A stretch of DNA of 15,296 nt from Legionellales bacterium (GCA_003489505.1 DNMA01000198.1:1-15296); one strand, 5' to 3'. Counted from the stretch's first letter, positions 7,713-14,731 are shown. The notes: generated by a model not told the origin, from the letters alone. Program-made: numbers and translations.

Positions 7713-8243
7713 TTATTTCACTAAAACTTGAAGATCATGGTAAGCTTTCTTAGAATCTAAATTCAAAGGATACATCAAAATCGATTGATGCTTTGCATCA
7801 AACAATACAATGGGATGTTCCTTAAACATTTGATTCCATTCACCCACTTGAGCTTGAGGAATCGTTTGATAATACATATTCCATTCTTTTAATTGCTGCT
7901 TTAAGACCTTGGAGACTTGTATTCCCTCTGGTTGTAAAAGAACGATATCTAAATTAAAGACTTTACGCCCCATCGCTAGACGAATTCGACCAAGTTGGTC
8001 TAATTGAGCAATACACTCTTTAGAACAGGTGAACTCATGCCAATAAACAAGCTGCCAGGGTCTTGCCTGCTTTTCATTGAACTGCCAATGCATTTTAGGA
8101 GCCCACTGACCATAATTTGTTGATGAAAAATTACGTAATAGATCTGGGTGTAAAAATACATAAAATGCCGCAAAAAAAGGTAAAGAAAAAATGAACACCA
8201 TAACTAAAATACTAAGATACTTTTTTAAAATATTTTTTTGCAT
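7713..8243 (-). CDS. Membrane-anchored thioredoxin-like protein with CxxxC, oxidase-assembly cluster
   Basis: This 176-residue protein has one N-terminal TM segment (about 9-31) and a small extracytoplasmic domain. The domain starts with a strand and a Sco-like cysteine pair, VYWHEFTCSKECIAQLDQL (C73 and C77, spacing CxxxC), followed by FNLDIVLLQPEG and a later HPIVLFDAKHQSILMYPL, which fits the beta-strand order of a thioredoxin fold. An uncharacterised gene of about this size between surf1 and ctaA is usual in gammaproteobacterial oxidase clusters. The context suggests redox or copper handling for subunit assembly, but no biochemical role is known to me. It overlaps surf1 by 32 bases at its 5' end and has only a weak ribosome binding site, suggesting translational coupling. 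A Sco-type distal histidine in the usual DHS context is absent. Confidence 0.8.
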   Translation of the reverse strand: MQKNILKKYLSILVMVFIFSLPFFAAFYVFLHPDLLRNFSSTNYGQWAPKMHWQFNEKQARPWQLVYWHEFTCSKECIAQLDQLGRIRLAMGRKVFNLDIVLLQPEGIQVSKVLKQQLKEWNMYYQTIPQAQVGEWNQMFKEHPIVLFDAKHQSILMYPLNLDSKKAYHDLQVLVK

Positions 8244-8952
8244 TTATATAAACTCGCCATATTAAAATGATGCCAATGACTGCTGCCATTACAAACCACT
8301 GAAGCGCATAAGCACGGTGCCTTTCAGGCTTAACCGTCACAACAGGCCATTCTCGCTTCATCTGACTATCCGATGAGGGATTTAATCGAAGCACCCACTT
8401 TTGTAAAGATGTATCTACTATTTTTTCTAATTCTTCAAAGTTAAGCGATTCTACCACATAACTTTGACCTTGTTGATGATCAACTATCTGCCCTAATCGA
8501 ATACTTTGCTGGGGCGGATAATAAACTCGACCCTGCCACTGCGTTTGCAAAGGCCTATCTATCTTTGGCAAAGAATTTCTATCGTTTCCTGCGGGAAGCC
8601 ATCCTAAATCTACCAACAGCAGGCTGCCATCAGAAAGTTTCACAGGAACTAAAACATTAAAACCAATTTGATGCTGATAAAATTGATTATCCAAATAAAA
8701 ATTTTTTTTAAATAACCGCCCTTTGACCGATATGGCTTGATAGGGTTTTGGTTTTGGATCTTTTGCCTTCCAGGTTTGAGGGCTTTGCTCTTGCATGAAC
8801 TGATATTGCTGCAAAATCTCTTCTTTTTGTTGTGCTCGAAATAGTTGCCAATAACCTAATTTCATCAACCCGAATAAGATTAGCACTAAAATCAAATATT
8901 CTATAAAAGGATAGATGAATATTTTAATAAAATTGGTTAAACTCTTAGTCAT
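8212..8952 (-). CDS. SURF1 family cytochrome oxidase assembly protein
   Basis: SURF1 (Shy1) proteins assist insertion of heme A into oxidase subunit I. The 246-residue product has the family architecture: an N-terminal TM segment followed by LGYWQLFRAQQKEEIL (the LGxWQxxRxxxK signature, about residues 29-44), a large periplasmic domain with VKGRLF and LVDLGWLPAG, and a C-terminal TM segment opened by HRAYALQWFVMAAV, the conserved H-x-YAxQWF motif. The ATG at 8952 is preferred. A TTG three codons upstream (8961) is in frame but too close to the AAGG. It is the first gene of the minus-strand operon surf1, CxxxC protein, ctaA, ctaB, sco1, rimK. Confidence 0.94.
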   Translation of the reverse strand: MTKSLTNFIKIFIYPFIEYLILVLILFGLMKLGYWQLFRAQQKEEILQQYQFMQEQSPQTWKAKDPKPKPYQAISVKGRLFKKNFYLDNQFYQHQIGFNVLVPVKLSDGSLLLVDLGWLPAGNDRNSLPKIDRPLQTQWQGRVYYPPQQSIRLGQIVDHQQGQSYVVESLNFEELEKIVDTSLQKWVLRLNPSSDSQMKREWPVVTVKPERHRAYALQWFVMAAVIGIILIWRVYINAKKYFKKVS

Positions 8953-8979
8953 AATCTTCAAACCTTCATACCCGATAAG

Positions 8980-8988
8980 AGTATATCA
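8980..8988 (-). promoter_or_regulatory. Candidate extended -10 promoter of the surf1 operon
   Basis: On the minus strand TGATATACT (TGn plus TATACT) lies at 8988-8980, giving a transcription start near 8973 and a leader of about 20 bases before the surf1 ATG. No good -35 is seen. The element sits over the ribosome-binding region of the divergent DUF2909 gene, and the two start codons are only 37 bases apart. Confidence 0.38.
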
Positions 8989-8989
8989 A

Positions 8990-9223
8990 ATGTTAGCCAA
9001 AATCATTATTATTTTTATTCTATTTGCTATTTTTTTTGCATTAGGTGGCAGTTTATATTACTTGGTCAAAGATGGAAACCAAGGTTTAAAAACCGTCAAA
9101 ATGTTAACATGGCGCATATTATTAACTATTGGTTTATTCATTTTTCTGGGTGTTGCAAGTCATCTGGGCTGGATTCAACCACATGATATTTTACCTCCAG
9201 GAACTGCACATGAACAAGCATAA
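8990..9223 (+). CDS. DUF2909 small twin-transmembrane protein
   Basis: This is a 77-residue protein with two hydrophobic segments (about 3-25 and 42-60), joined by a short basic loop containing LVKDGNQGLKTVKMLTWRI. This agrees with the DUF2909 family, small proteins encoded beside cytochrome c oxidase genes in many Gammaproteobacteria, between the subunit III gene and surf1. No function is established. The start chosen is the ATG at 8990, with AAGAG about eight bases upstream. A longer reading from 8915 would run through the divergent surf1 start region and lacks a ribosome binding site. Its 3' end overlaps the next gene by 14 bases. Confidence 0.8.
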   Translation: MLAKIIIIFILFAIFFALGGSLYYLVKDGNQGLKTVKMLTWRILLTIGLFIFLGVASHLGWIQPHDILPPGTAHEQA

Positions 9224-9692
9224 ATTACTCATCTGGCTGATTTTATTTCACTCTTCTGCAATTTTTGCTGACTCTATTGCCCACTTTATGGGAATTGCGC
9301 AAAATATTCCAAGAATGGAAATGAAAGCTGACTCTAGTTCTCAGGCTTGGGCGCGCTCTGCTCGAAATATCCTCTTACTAACTGGGGAAAGTATTTGGGA
9401 AAGTTTAAAAATTGCTAACCAAAACTCTGCTCAACTGGGTAATCCACTTTTTTGCGTACCCGCTGAACAAAATATGACTGCAGAAAAAATGTATGATTTA
9501 ATTCAAGGGTCTTATCAAAAATTAAATTTAAGTGTAGAAGATCAAAATCAAATGACTGTTGCACAAGTTGCTTTGCGTGGCTTAGAAGACCTTTATCCCT
9601 GTCAAGCCAGAACCTCTCGCTCACCTCAAATTACTGTACATCAAAAAGGTGAGGGAGTGGCTCAAAAAATGCTGCATGTCTCAGGATTGTGA
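9210..9692 (+). CDS. Secreted Rap1a/Tai-like protein
   Basis: This 160-residue protein has a classic signal peptide (MNKHKLLIWLILFHSSAIFA, cleavage likely after Ala20) and an extracytoplasmic domain. The domain pattern FCVPAEQNMTAEKMYDLIQG ... VAQVALRGLEDLYPC, with Cys82 and Cys131 at the two ends, fits the Rap1a/Tai-like superfamily, known from immunity proteins to type VI secretion amidase toxins and from many orphan periplasmic proteins. The start is the ATG at 9210, with CAGGA at good spacing; upstream in-frame Met codons would put it out of reach of a signal peptide. It overlaps the DUF2909 gene by 14 bases and, convergently, the AhpD-like gene by 12. No toxin gene lies nearby, so an immunity role is not supported. 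It may instead be an envelope or oxidase-linked protein. Family assignment is from pattern only. Confidence 0.68.
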   Translation: MNKHKLLIWLILFHSSAIFADSIAHFMGIAQNIPRMEMKADSSSQAWARSARNILLLTGESIWESLKIANQNSAQLGNPLFCVPAEQNMTAEKMYDLIQGSYQKLNLSVEDQNQMTVAQVALRGLEDLYPCQARTSRSPQITVHQKGEGVAQKMLHVSGL

Positions 9693-10025
9693 AAATTCTT
9701 CAAATGCGGCAACTGCTTCTGCTGCATACATTAATGAAGGCCCGCCACCCATATAAATAGCCATGCCTAAGGTTTCCATAAATTCTTCACGACCTGCATT
9801 GAGTTTGACCAAAGCTTGGGCATGAAAACCAATACAGCCATCACAACGATTAGCAACCGCAAGCGCCATAGCAATTAATTCTTTAGTCTTTTTATCTAAA
9901 ACGGCATCTTTTGTTGCAGCTTGCGCCATTTGAGAAAATCCCGCCATCACATCTGGGATTTCTTTTCTAATTTTGGCTAATTCGCCACTTAAGTATTGGG
10001 TATAATCATGATAACTTTTTGTCAT
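9681..10025 (-). CDS. AhpD-like carboxymuconolactone decarboxylase family protein
   Basis: This 114-residue all-helical protein of the AhpD/CMD family has the redox motif NRCDGCIGFHAQAL: Cys61, Cys64 and His68 in the CxxCxxxH arrangement used by AhpD-type alkyl-hydroperoxidase or disulfide reductase proteins. The preceding helix, KKTKELIAMALAVANRC, supplies the conserved Glu49 of the proton relay. The C-terminal GREEFMETLGMAIYMGGGPSLMYAAEA is family-typical. Substrate is unknown; many members are annotated simply as carboxymuconolactone decarboxylases without being so. The ATG at 10025 is one base after the stop of the upstream gene, whose last codons contain the AAGGAG ribosome binding site, so translation is coupled. 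It is the last gene of the efflux operon. Confidence 0.9.
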   Translation of the reverse strand: MTKSYHDYTQYLSGELAKIRKEIPDVMAGFSQMAQAATKDAVLDKKTKELIAMALAVANRCDGCIGFHAQALVKLNAGREEFMETLGMAIYMGGGPSLMYAAEAVAAFEEFSQS

Positions 10026-10026
10026 T

Positions 10027-11010
10027 TTATTCTCCTTTATTCAAATTCCAGCGATAGTATTCTAGATAAAAAATTCCATGAAATGAAAGCATTAAAGAAA
10101 AGCTTTTAACTGGTATATGGATTTTCTCAATATTTTGTTTAGCCATTTGCAGTGTTTGTCTTTTCGCTATCGTCACATGGGGTACAAATTTATGTGTGTC
10201 TTGTGCTTGAGGTAACTGTTTGACGAGAGCCTCTAAACTTTTGGGAACCACTTGGGCTTTTAAAACCAAACAATGCGCCCGACGCCACTGTTCACAGACA
10301 TCCAAAATTAAGTCAAAAGCTGCAATATTTTGAATGTCATCCCCTTTTTGCTTTAAAGACTTCAGTTGGGCAGTCGTTTGATGGCCAAGATAGGCCAATG
10401 TAACATGTAAATTATTAAAAGGCTCTAGCTCATCTACGGATAAACCCAGCTCAAGAGCAGTTTTTAAACATTGTTGTTGCAGACTTGCATCATCAAGATA
10501 TAAGGCAAAAAAACAATTGAATTCAACATTGAATGGATAAAGGCTTGAAATTGCCATTTGTCGTAAAGATTGATAAATAACCTGACTAATGATTTGCCTA
10601 CGGCTACCTTTCAAATGAAATACCTGACACGCTAGTGCATGATCTGGCGCTTGCCACGCCATATAGACCTCCCCAACATCATCTCCCTCAGGTCCTGCAA
10701 AGCCTGTGATAGCCAAGCGAAAAAAGTTTTCGTGCCCAAGCCCTTGGAGCATCGCCAAAGCACAGGCTTGACTCACAGCACCTTCATTTTTGAGCAATTC
10801 ATCCGAAACATTTAAATATTGAATTTTAGCTTCATTGGAATAAGTTACCAGTCCAAAATTAAACCATTTAGAGCTGCCAGACAATGAAGTTAAAGTGGAA
10901 GCTAAGCCGCCACCAGTACAAGACTCGGCTAAAGCGACTTGCCATTTTTTGTGAATCATCAAATCAGCAATGAAAGGAATGAGCTTTGCAATGCGCTGAT
11001 GAATATCCAT
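10027..11010 (-). CDS. Fused CinA-type NMN amidohydrolase (PncC) and ThpR 2H phosphoesterase
   Basis: One uninterrupted 327-residue frame holds two domains. Residues about 1-152 are a stand-alone CinA C-terminal domain. AESCTGGGLASTLTSLSGSS (Ser30 region) and FGLVTYSNEAK (Lys62) carry the conserved Ser/Lys residues, and GFAGPEGDDVGEVYMAW is the family's glycine-rich loop. In PncC this domain deamidates nicotinamide mononucleotide to its acid. Residues about 160-327 are a ThpR/LigT 2H phosphoesterase starting CFFALYLDD, with both HxT motifs, NLHVTLAYLG (H202) and FVPHVTIAKR (H278). ThpR opens 2',3'-cyclic phosphates or joins RNA through 2'-5' links. Both active sites look complete. The ATG at 11010 overlaps the hydrolase stop (TGATG); a GTG one codon earlier is possible. 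It lies inside an efflux operon, one base before the AhpD-like gene. Confidence 0.9.
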   Translation of the reverse strand: MDIHQRIAKLIPFIADLMIHKKWQVALAESCTGGGLASTLTSLSGSSKWFNFGLVTYSNEAKIQYLNVSDELLKNEGAVSQACALAMLQGLGHENFFRLAITGFAGPEGDDVGEVYMAWQAPDHALACQVFHLKGSRRQIISQVIYQSLRQMAISSLYPFNVEFNCFFALYLDDASLQQQCLKTALELGLSVDELEPFNNLHVTLAYLGHQTTAQLKSLKQKGDDIQNIAAFDLILDVCEQWRRAHCLVLKAQVVPKSLEALVKQLPQAQDTHKFVPHVTIAKRQTLQMAKQNIEKIHIPVKSFSLMLSFHGIFYLEYYRWNLNKGE

Positions 11011-11726
11011 CACAAAATATCCTGAAAAAATGCCCGCATGGCCTCATATGATTTTTTAGCCGTCTGTGGTTGATAAACTGTTCCTAGACTCGAATCATGT
11101 GCGTTGGGATTGGTAAAAGCATGCACGGTATTGGAGTACATATTCACCTGAAATTGGGCTTTATTTTGTTTCATTTCTTCGCAAAACACTATCACATCTT
11201 GTGGACTTACCATCGTGTCATCATAACCATGTAAAATCAAAATTTGTGCTTTTATCGCGTCTGTCACACATTCTGGCGCACCTTTCAAAATACCATGAAA
11301 ACTGGCTACACCTTTAAGATTAGCCCCCATACGAGCCAAATCTAAAACACAAAGACCGCCAAAACAAAAACCAATTGCGCCAATTCGATTGGCATCAACA
11401 GCACTAGATTTTTTTAATTGTTCTAAGCCAAGATGCACGCGCTGTCTTAAATATGCCCTGTCATTGACAATTGAGGCCATCAAAGCTTGTTTTTCTTCAT
11501 TCGACTCACCAACACGTCCATGACCATACATATCAACAGAAAAAGCAACATATCCTTGTTTAGCCAACTCAATGGCTTTGTTTTGATATAACTCATTTAA
11601 TCCAGCCCAGTCATGGACAATCAACATACCTGGTAAAGTCTTTCCACCCTCAGGATAGGCAACAAATCCAATGAGTTTTTCCCGCTCATGAAAATATTCA
11701 ATTTTGTGACTCACGACTGCCACCAT
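11010..11726 (-). CDS. Dienelactone hydrolase family alpha/beta hydrolase
   Basis: This 238-residue cytoplasmic alpha/beta hydrolase of the DLH family (PF01738) has the full triad: the nucleophile Cys121 in IGFCFGGLC (the G-x-C-x-G-G elbow), an Asp in LHGYDDTMV (Asp169 or Asp170), and His202 in VHAFTNP. The oxyanion-side segment LPGMLIVHDWAGLNELYQ, with a following GYVAFSVDMYGHG, is typical. The true substrate is unknown. Only chlorocatechol-pathway members act on dienelactone and no such pathway genes are here, so general ester or lactone detoxification is more likely. The ATG at 11726 has GGGAG six bases upstream. It begins 10 bases after the ABC permease gene and its stop overlaps the start of the CinA-ThpR gene. 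Confidence 0.92.
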   Translation of the reverse strand: MVAVVSHKIEYFHEREKLIGFVAYPEGGKTLPGMLIVHDWAGLNELYQNKAIELAKQGYVAFSVDMYGHGRVGESNEEKQALMASIVNDRAYLRQRVHLGLEQLKKSSAVDANRIGAIGFCFGGLCVLDLARMGANLKGVASFHGILKGAPECVTDAIKAQILILHGYDDTMVSPQDVIVFCEEMKQNKAQFQVNMYSNTVHAFTNPNAHDSSLGTVYQPQTAKKSYEAMRAFFQDIL

Positions 11727-11736
11727 TCACATCTCC

Positions 11737-12864
11737 CTAATCTAGTGTATTACGATAACGTTTATAAGCTATAGACATCACAACCATCATGAAAGCTAAA
11801 ATATATAATAAATCGGGATAGATTTGAGCCCAACCATTCCCTCTTAAGACTATCCCTCTGACAATGACTAAAAAATGCGTCAGCGGTAAGCAATTACCAA
11901 TCATTTGTGCCCAAGTAGGCATACCCTGAAAAGGAAACATAAAGCCCGATAATAAAATTGAAGGTAAAAAGAAAAACATTGCGCTTTGCATGGCTTGTAA
12001 TTGATTGGTTGCAAGCGTTGAAAAGGTCAAACCCATGGCCAAATTGGCACAGATAAATGGAAAACACATCAAAAATAATAATATAAATGAACCATGCATG
12101 GGTAGATGAAATAATAGACGTCCCAGTAATAAAATAAATGATACCTGAATATAGCCGACACAGGCATAAGGCAAAATTTTTCCAATCATCACCTCTAGTG
12201 GCTGCAAAGGTGTTGACAGCAACAACTCCATGGTGCCTCGCTCAAACTCACGCGTAATCGCCAAAGCGGTCACCACCACCATCGTCATCGTCAGCACAAC
12301 TCCCATTAAACCAGGTACAATATGAAATGCGGTATTCACTTCTGGGTTAAAAGCAGATAGAACCACTGTTTTATACACACGATTTTCTGCAGGCAAACTT
12401 AGGAATCTAAAGCGATCACGCCCAACAATTTGAGATAATTCATTAAAAACAGAAGCAGGTCTGCCGGCTGCAATGGGGTCACTGCCATCGACTAATAATA
12501 AAATAGAAGGTTGTAAACCTTTAACTGCATCACGATAAAAATTTGGTGGAAAATAAACTACAAACTTAACTTGATTAGTGTGTAACATCTTTTTTGCTTC
12601 AACTAAAGACGTTCTTTTTTTTATAAATTTAAAATATTGGGATTGTTCCATTCGCTGCAAAATATCTTGGGCAATAGGATTGGGTTGTTGCATAACAACC
12701 GCTGCAGGTAAATGTTTGGGATTTAGATCAATTGCAAATCCAAATAAAATCAGCTGAATGAGTGGGATGCCAATCATCATCGCAAAGGTTGCCTTATCAC
12801 GGCGCATTTGCATAAATTCTTTTTTGATGACTGCAAATAAGCGCGGCCAAGAGATCAGGTTCAT
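11737..12864 (-). CDS. ABC-2 type export permease (YhhJ/YbhR-like)
   Basis: This 375-residue inner-membrane subunit of an ABC-2 exporter begins RLFAVIKKEFMQMRRDKATF, the usual cytoplasmic elbow, then a first TM segment (about 27-45). A large extracytoplasmic domain (about 47-180) follows, then five TM segments in the C-terminal half. The conserved cytoplasmic motif EFERGTMELLLSTPLQPLEVMIGK sits between TM2 and TM3, as in the DrrB/YhhJ/YbhR group, and QGMPTWAQMIGNCLPLTHFLVIVRG matches the family's last loop. Only one permease gene is present, whereas E. coli ybhFSR encodes two, so a homodimer is expected. It lies one base after the ATPase gene. Substrate cannot be read from the sequence. Confidence 0.94.
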   Translation of the reverse strand: MNLISWPRLFAVIKKEFMQMRRDKATFAMMIGIPLIQLILFGFAIDLNPKHLPAAVVMQQPNPIAQDILQRMEQSQYFKFIKKRTSLVEAKKMLHTNQVKFVVYFPPNFYRDAVKGLQPSILLLVDGSDPIAAGRPASVFNELSQIVGRDRFRFLSLPAENRVYKTVVLSAFNPEVNTAFHIVPGLMGVVLTMTMVVVTALAITREFERGTMELLLSTPLQPLEVMIGKILPYACVGYIQVSFILLLGRLLFHLPMHGSFILLFLMCFPFICANLAMGLTFSTLATNQLQAMQSAMFFFLPSILLSGFMFPFQGMPTWAQMIGNCLPLTHFLVIVRGIVLRGNGWAQIYPDLLYILAFMMVVMSIAYKRYRNTLD

Positions 12865-12865
12865 T

Positions 12866-13774
12866 TTATTTTTGTCCTAATGCAATAAAAGCATCTTCAA
12901 GACTGGAGCTAATCATTTCATATTGAAAAGATTGGGTCTGACTCAATTTTTTTAATTCTTTTTCAATTTTTTGAGCCTCATAACAACATACATGAAAATG
13001 CCGACCAAACCAAGCAGCCTGAACCACGCCTGGCAAATTCTTCAAATTATGTAACAATTGAGCGCTTAAATCTCCACTGATTAAAAAAGTCATCAATCCC
13101 GTTGCACTGATGACATCAGAGACTCTACCTTGAACAATCACCTCTCCATCCGATAAATAGGCTAATCGATGACAACGTTCAGCTTCATCCATATAATGGG
13201 TCGACATCAAAGTAGTCACTCCTTTAAGACTCAACTGATGAATCAGGTCCCAAAAATCGCGACGTGCTAAGGGGTCAATACCTGCGGTGGGTTCATCTAA
13301 TAATAATAATTGAGGGTCATGAATCAAACAGGTCGCTAAAGCAAGTCGTTGTTTCCATCCACCTGATAATTCACTCGCTAGCTTTTTGGAATGCGGCAAG
13401 AGACCTAATTCATCCATTACAGCAATAATTTTATCTGAGGCATGAAAAACGGCATAAACCTCTGCAATAAACTCTAAATTTTCTAAAACAGTTAACTCTT
13501 GATACAGACTAAATTTCTGTGGCATATATCCTACATGCCGTTTGATTTCACGCGATTGAGATAAGACATCAAAACCAATACAGGTTCCTTGTCCACTATC
13601 TGGAGTTAATAAACCACAAATTAAGCGAATAGATGTGGTTTTTCCACTGCCGTTTGCCCCTAAAAATCCAAAGACTTCCCCTTGATAAACATGAATATCT
13701 AAGCTTTTTACAACAGGCTTTCCTGCAAAAGATTTAGTTAGTTTTTTTACATCAATGGCTAAAGGCTTATTCAT
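12866..13774 (-). CDS. ABC transporter ATP-binding protein (multidrug-type exporter)
   Basis: This 302-residue ATPase energises the ABC-2 permease encoded next. All nucleotide-binding motifs are intact: Walker A GANGSGKT (39-46), Q-loop at Gln86 in YMPQKFSL, signature ELSGGWKQR (135-143), Walker B LLLLDEP (156-162), D-loop GIDP and H-loop His193 in STHYMDEAE. The C-terminal 85 residues, after DGEVIVQG, form the accessory domain seen in DrrA/YbhF half-transporters. It is a single ATPase cassette, unlike double-cassette YbhF, so it would dimerise. The ATG at 13774 overlaps the adaptor's stop by four bases (ATGA). Confidence 0.95.
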   Translation of the reverse strand: MNKPLAIDVKKLTKSFAGKPVVKSLDIHVYQGEVFGFLGANGSGKTTSIRLICGLLTPDSGQGTCIGFDVLSQSREIKRHVGYMPQKFSLYQELTVLENLEFIAEVYAVFHASDKIIAVMDELGLLPHSKKLASELSGGWKQRLALATCLIHDPQLLLLDEPTAGIDPLARRDFWDLIHQLSLKGVTTLMSTHYMDEAERCHRLAYLSDGEVIVQGRVSDVISATGLMTFLISGDLSAQLLHNLKNLPGVVQAAWFGRHFHVCCYEAQKIEKELKKLSQTQSFQYEMISSSLEDAFIALGQK

Positions 13775-14718
13775 AAGCGCACATCAATGGGTTGACCAAG
13801 AATGAAATGGGTTTGTTCGAGCGGTTTAGCTCGTATCCGAAAGACCAATTCTTCCTGATGTTGCTGGGTATAAAGCACAGGCGGCATGTATTCTGCTGTT
13901 TGACTAATATAATTAATTTCAGCGGGTAGCCATTTTTTTCCACCATAATATTGATATTCAATAGATTGATTAAGCGATATCTTTGCAACATCATCAGCTG
14001 AAACAAAAAACTCAATGAAATTATTTTCTGGCAAAACCACACTCATCACTGGTTTATTAGCCGGAATTAATTCCCCAATGGAATAAAAAACATCAAATAC
14101 ATAACCATCGCGAGGCGCGCTGACTTGCTTATGCTCTAAATACCACTTTAACTCCTGCAAATGAATAGAAGATGCTTTTTGGGTTTGACTTTGAGCTTTA
14201 ATTTGATAAAGGCGTGCACCCATATGAGCTAATTTCAAATTTTCTTCTAATTGTTTTTTTTGAAATTGTAATTCTTCTACCATCTTTTGATTGGTATAAA
14301 GTGTATCAACATCTACGTATTGTTTATCTTTTAATAATAATAATCGTTCATAATGTTTTTTAGTTCTATCAATACTTTGATTAATTTGATGAATTTGAAA
14401 TTCAATTGCTGCAATTTCTGGTTTTCGACGAGGCCTTTTGAGATCTTTTAGAATACTCTTAGATTGTAACAATTGAAAGTAAGCCGCTTGATAATTGGCT
14501 TCATCCGGCATAGCATCCAATTGATAAAGAACTTGGTCTTTTTTGAAAGACTCACCTTTAGAAATAAACTTTTGTTTGAAATAACCTTGAGAGGGGGATG
14601 ACAGATAAAGATATATAGTATCGGTATAACCAGAAAAATAAGATTTAGGCCGCCATTTGCATGCAGCAAAACAAGAAACAACCATGATAATAATTATAAT
14701 TCCGATACGTTTTGACAA
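13771..14718 (-). CDS. HlyD/YbhG-family periplasmic adaptor of the ABC exporter
   Basis: This 315-residue membrane fusion protein links an inner-membrane exporter to an outer-membrane channel. Residues 5-20 form a hydrophobic anchor, IGIIIIIMVVSCFAAC; its Cys20 could be lipidated, though FAAC is a poor lipobox. A first lipoyl half follows (about 45-70, KGESFKKDQVLYQLD). An alpha-hairpin of charged helices comes next (about 72-190), then the second lipoyl half VSAPRDGYVFDVFYSIGEL (199-217) and a beta-barrel ending GQPIDVRL. The start is TTG at 14718-14716: an in-frame TAG lies four codons upstream, no ATG precedes the anchor, and AGG sits eight bases upstream. It is the first gene of the six-gene operon. 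No TolC-type gene is in the window, so a channel encoded elsewhere is expected. Confidence 0.92.
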   Translation of the reverse strand: MSKRIGIIIIIMVVSCFAACKWRPKSYFSGYTDTIYLYLSSPSQGYFKQKFISKGESFKKDQVLYQLDAMPDEANYQAAYFQLLQSKSILKDLKRPRRKPEIAAIEFQIHQINQSIDRTKKHYERLLLLKDKQYVDVDTLYTNQKMVEELQFQKKQLEENLKLAHMGARLYQIKAQSQTQKASSIHLQELKWYLEHKQVSAPRDGYVFDVFYSIGELIPANKPVMSVVLPENNFIEFFVSADDVAKISLNQSIEYQYYGGKKWLPAEINYISQTAEYMPPVLYTQQHQEELVFRIRAKPLEQTHFILGQPIDVRL

Positions 14719-14731
14719 GTAAACAACCTAA

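Noticed and set aside
9210..9692. Type VI secretion immunity gene
   Set aside because: Only the fold pattern points that way; no amidase toxin, Hcp, VgrG or PAAR gene is in the window.
10027..11010. CinA-ThpR junction as a frameshift or assembly artefact joining two genes
   Set aside because: The frame is continuous from start to stop, both domains are full length, and the linker (about 150-162) is of normal composition, so a real fusion is more likely.
11010..11726. Aromatic (chlorocatechol) degradation pathway suggested by a dienelactone hydrolase and a carboxymuconolactone decarboxylase-like gene
   Set aside because: No ring-cleavage dioxygenase, cycloisomerase or other pathway gene is present; both families are broad and the neighbours are an exporter and CinA-ThpR.
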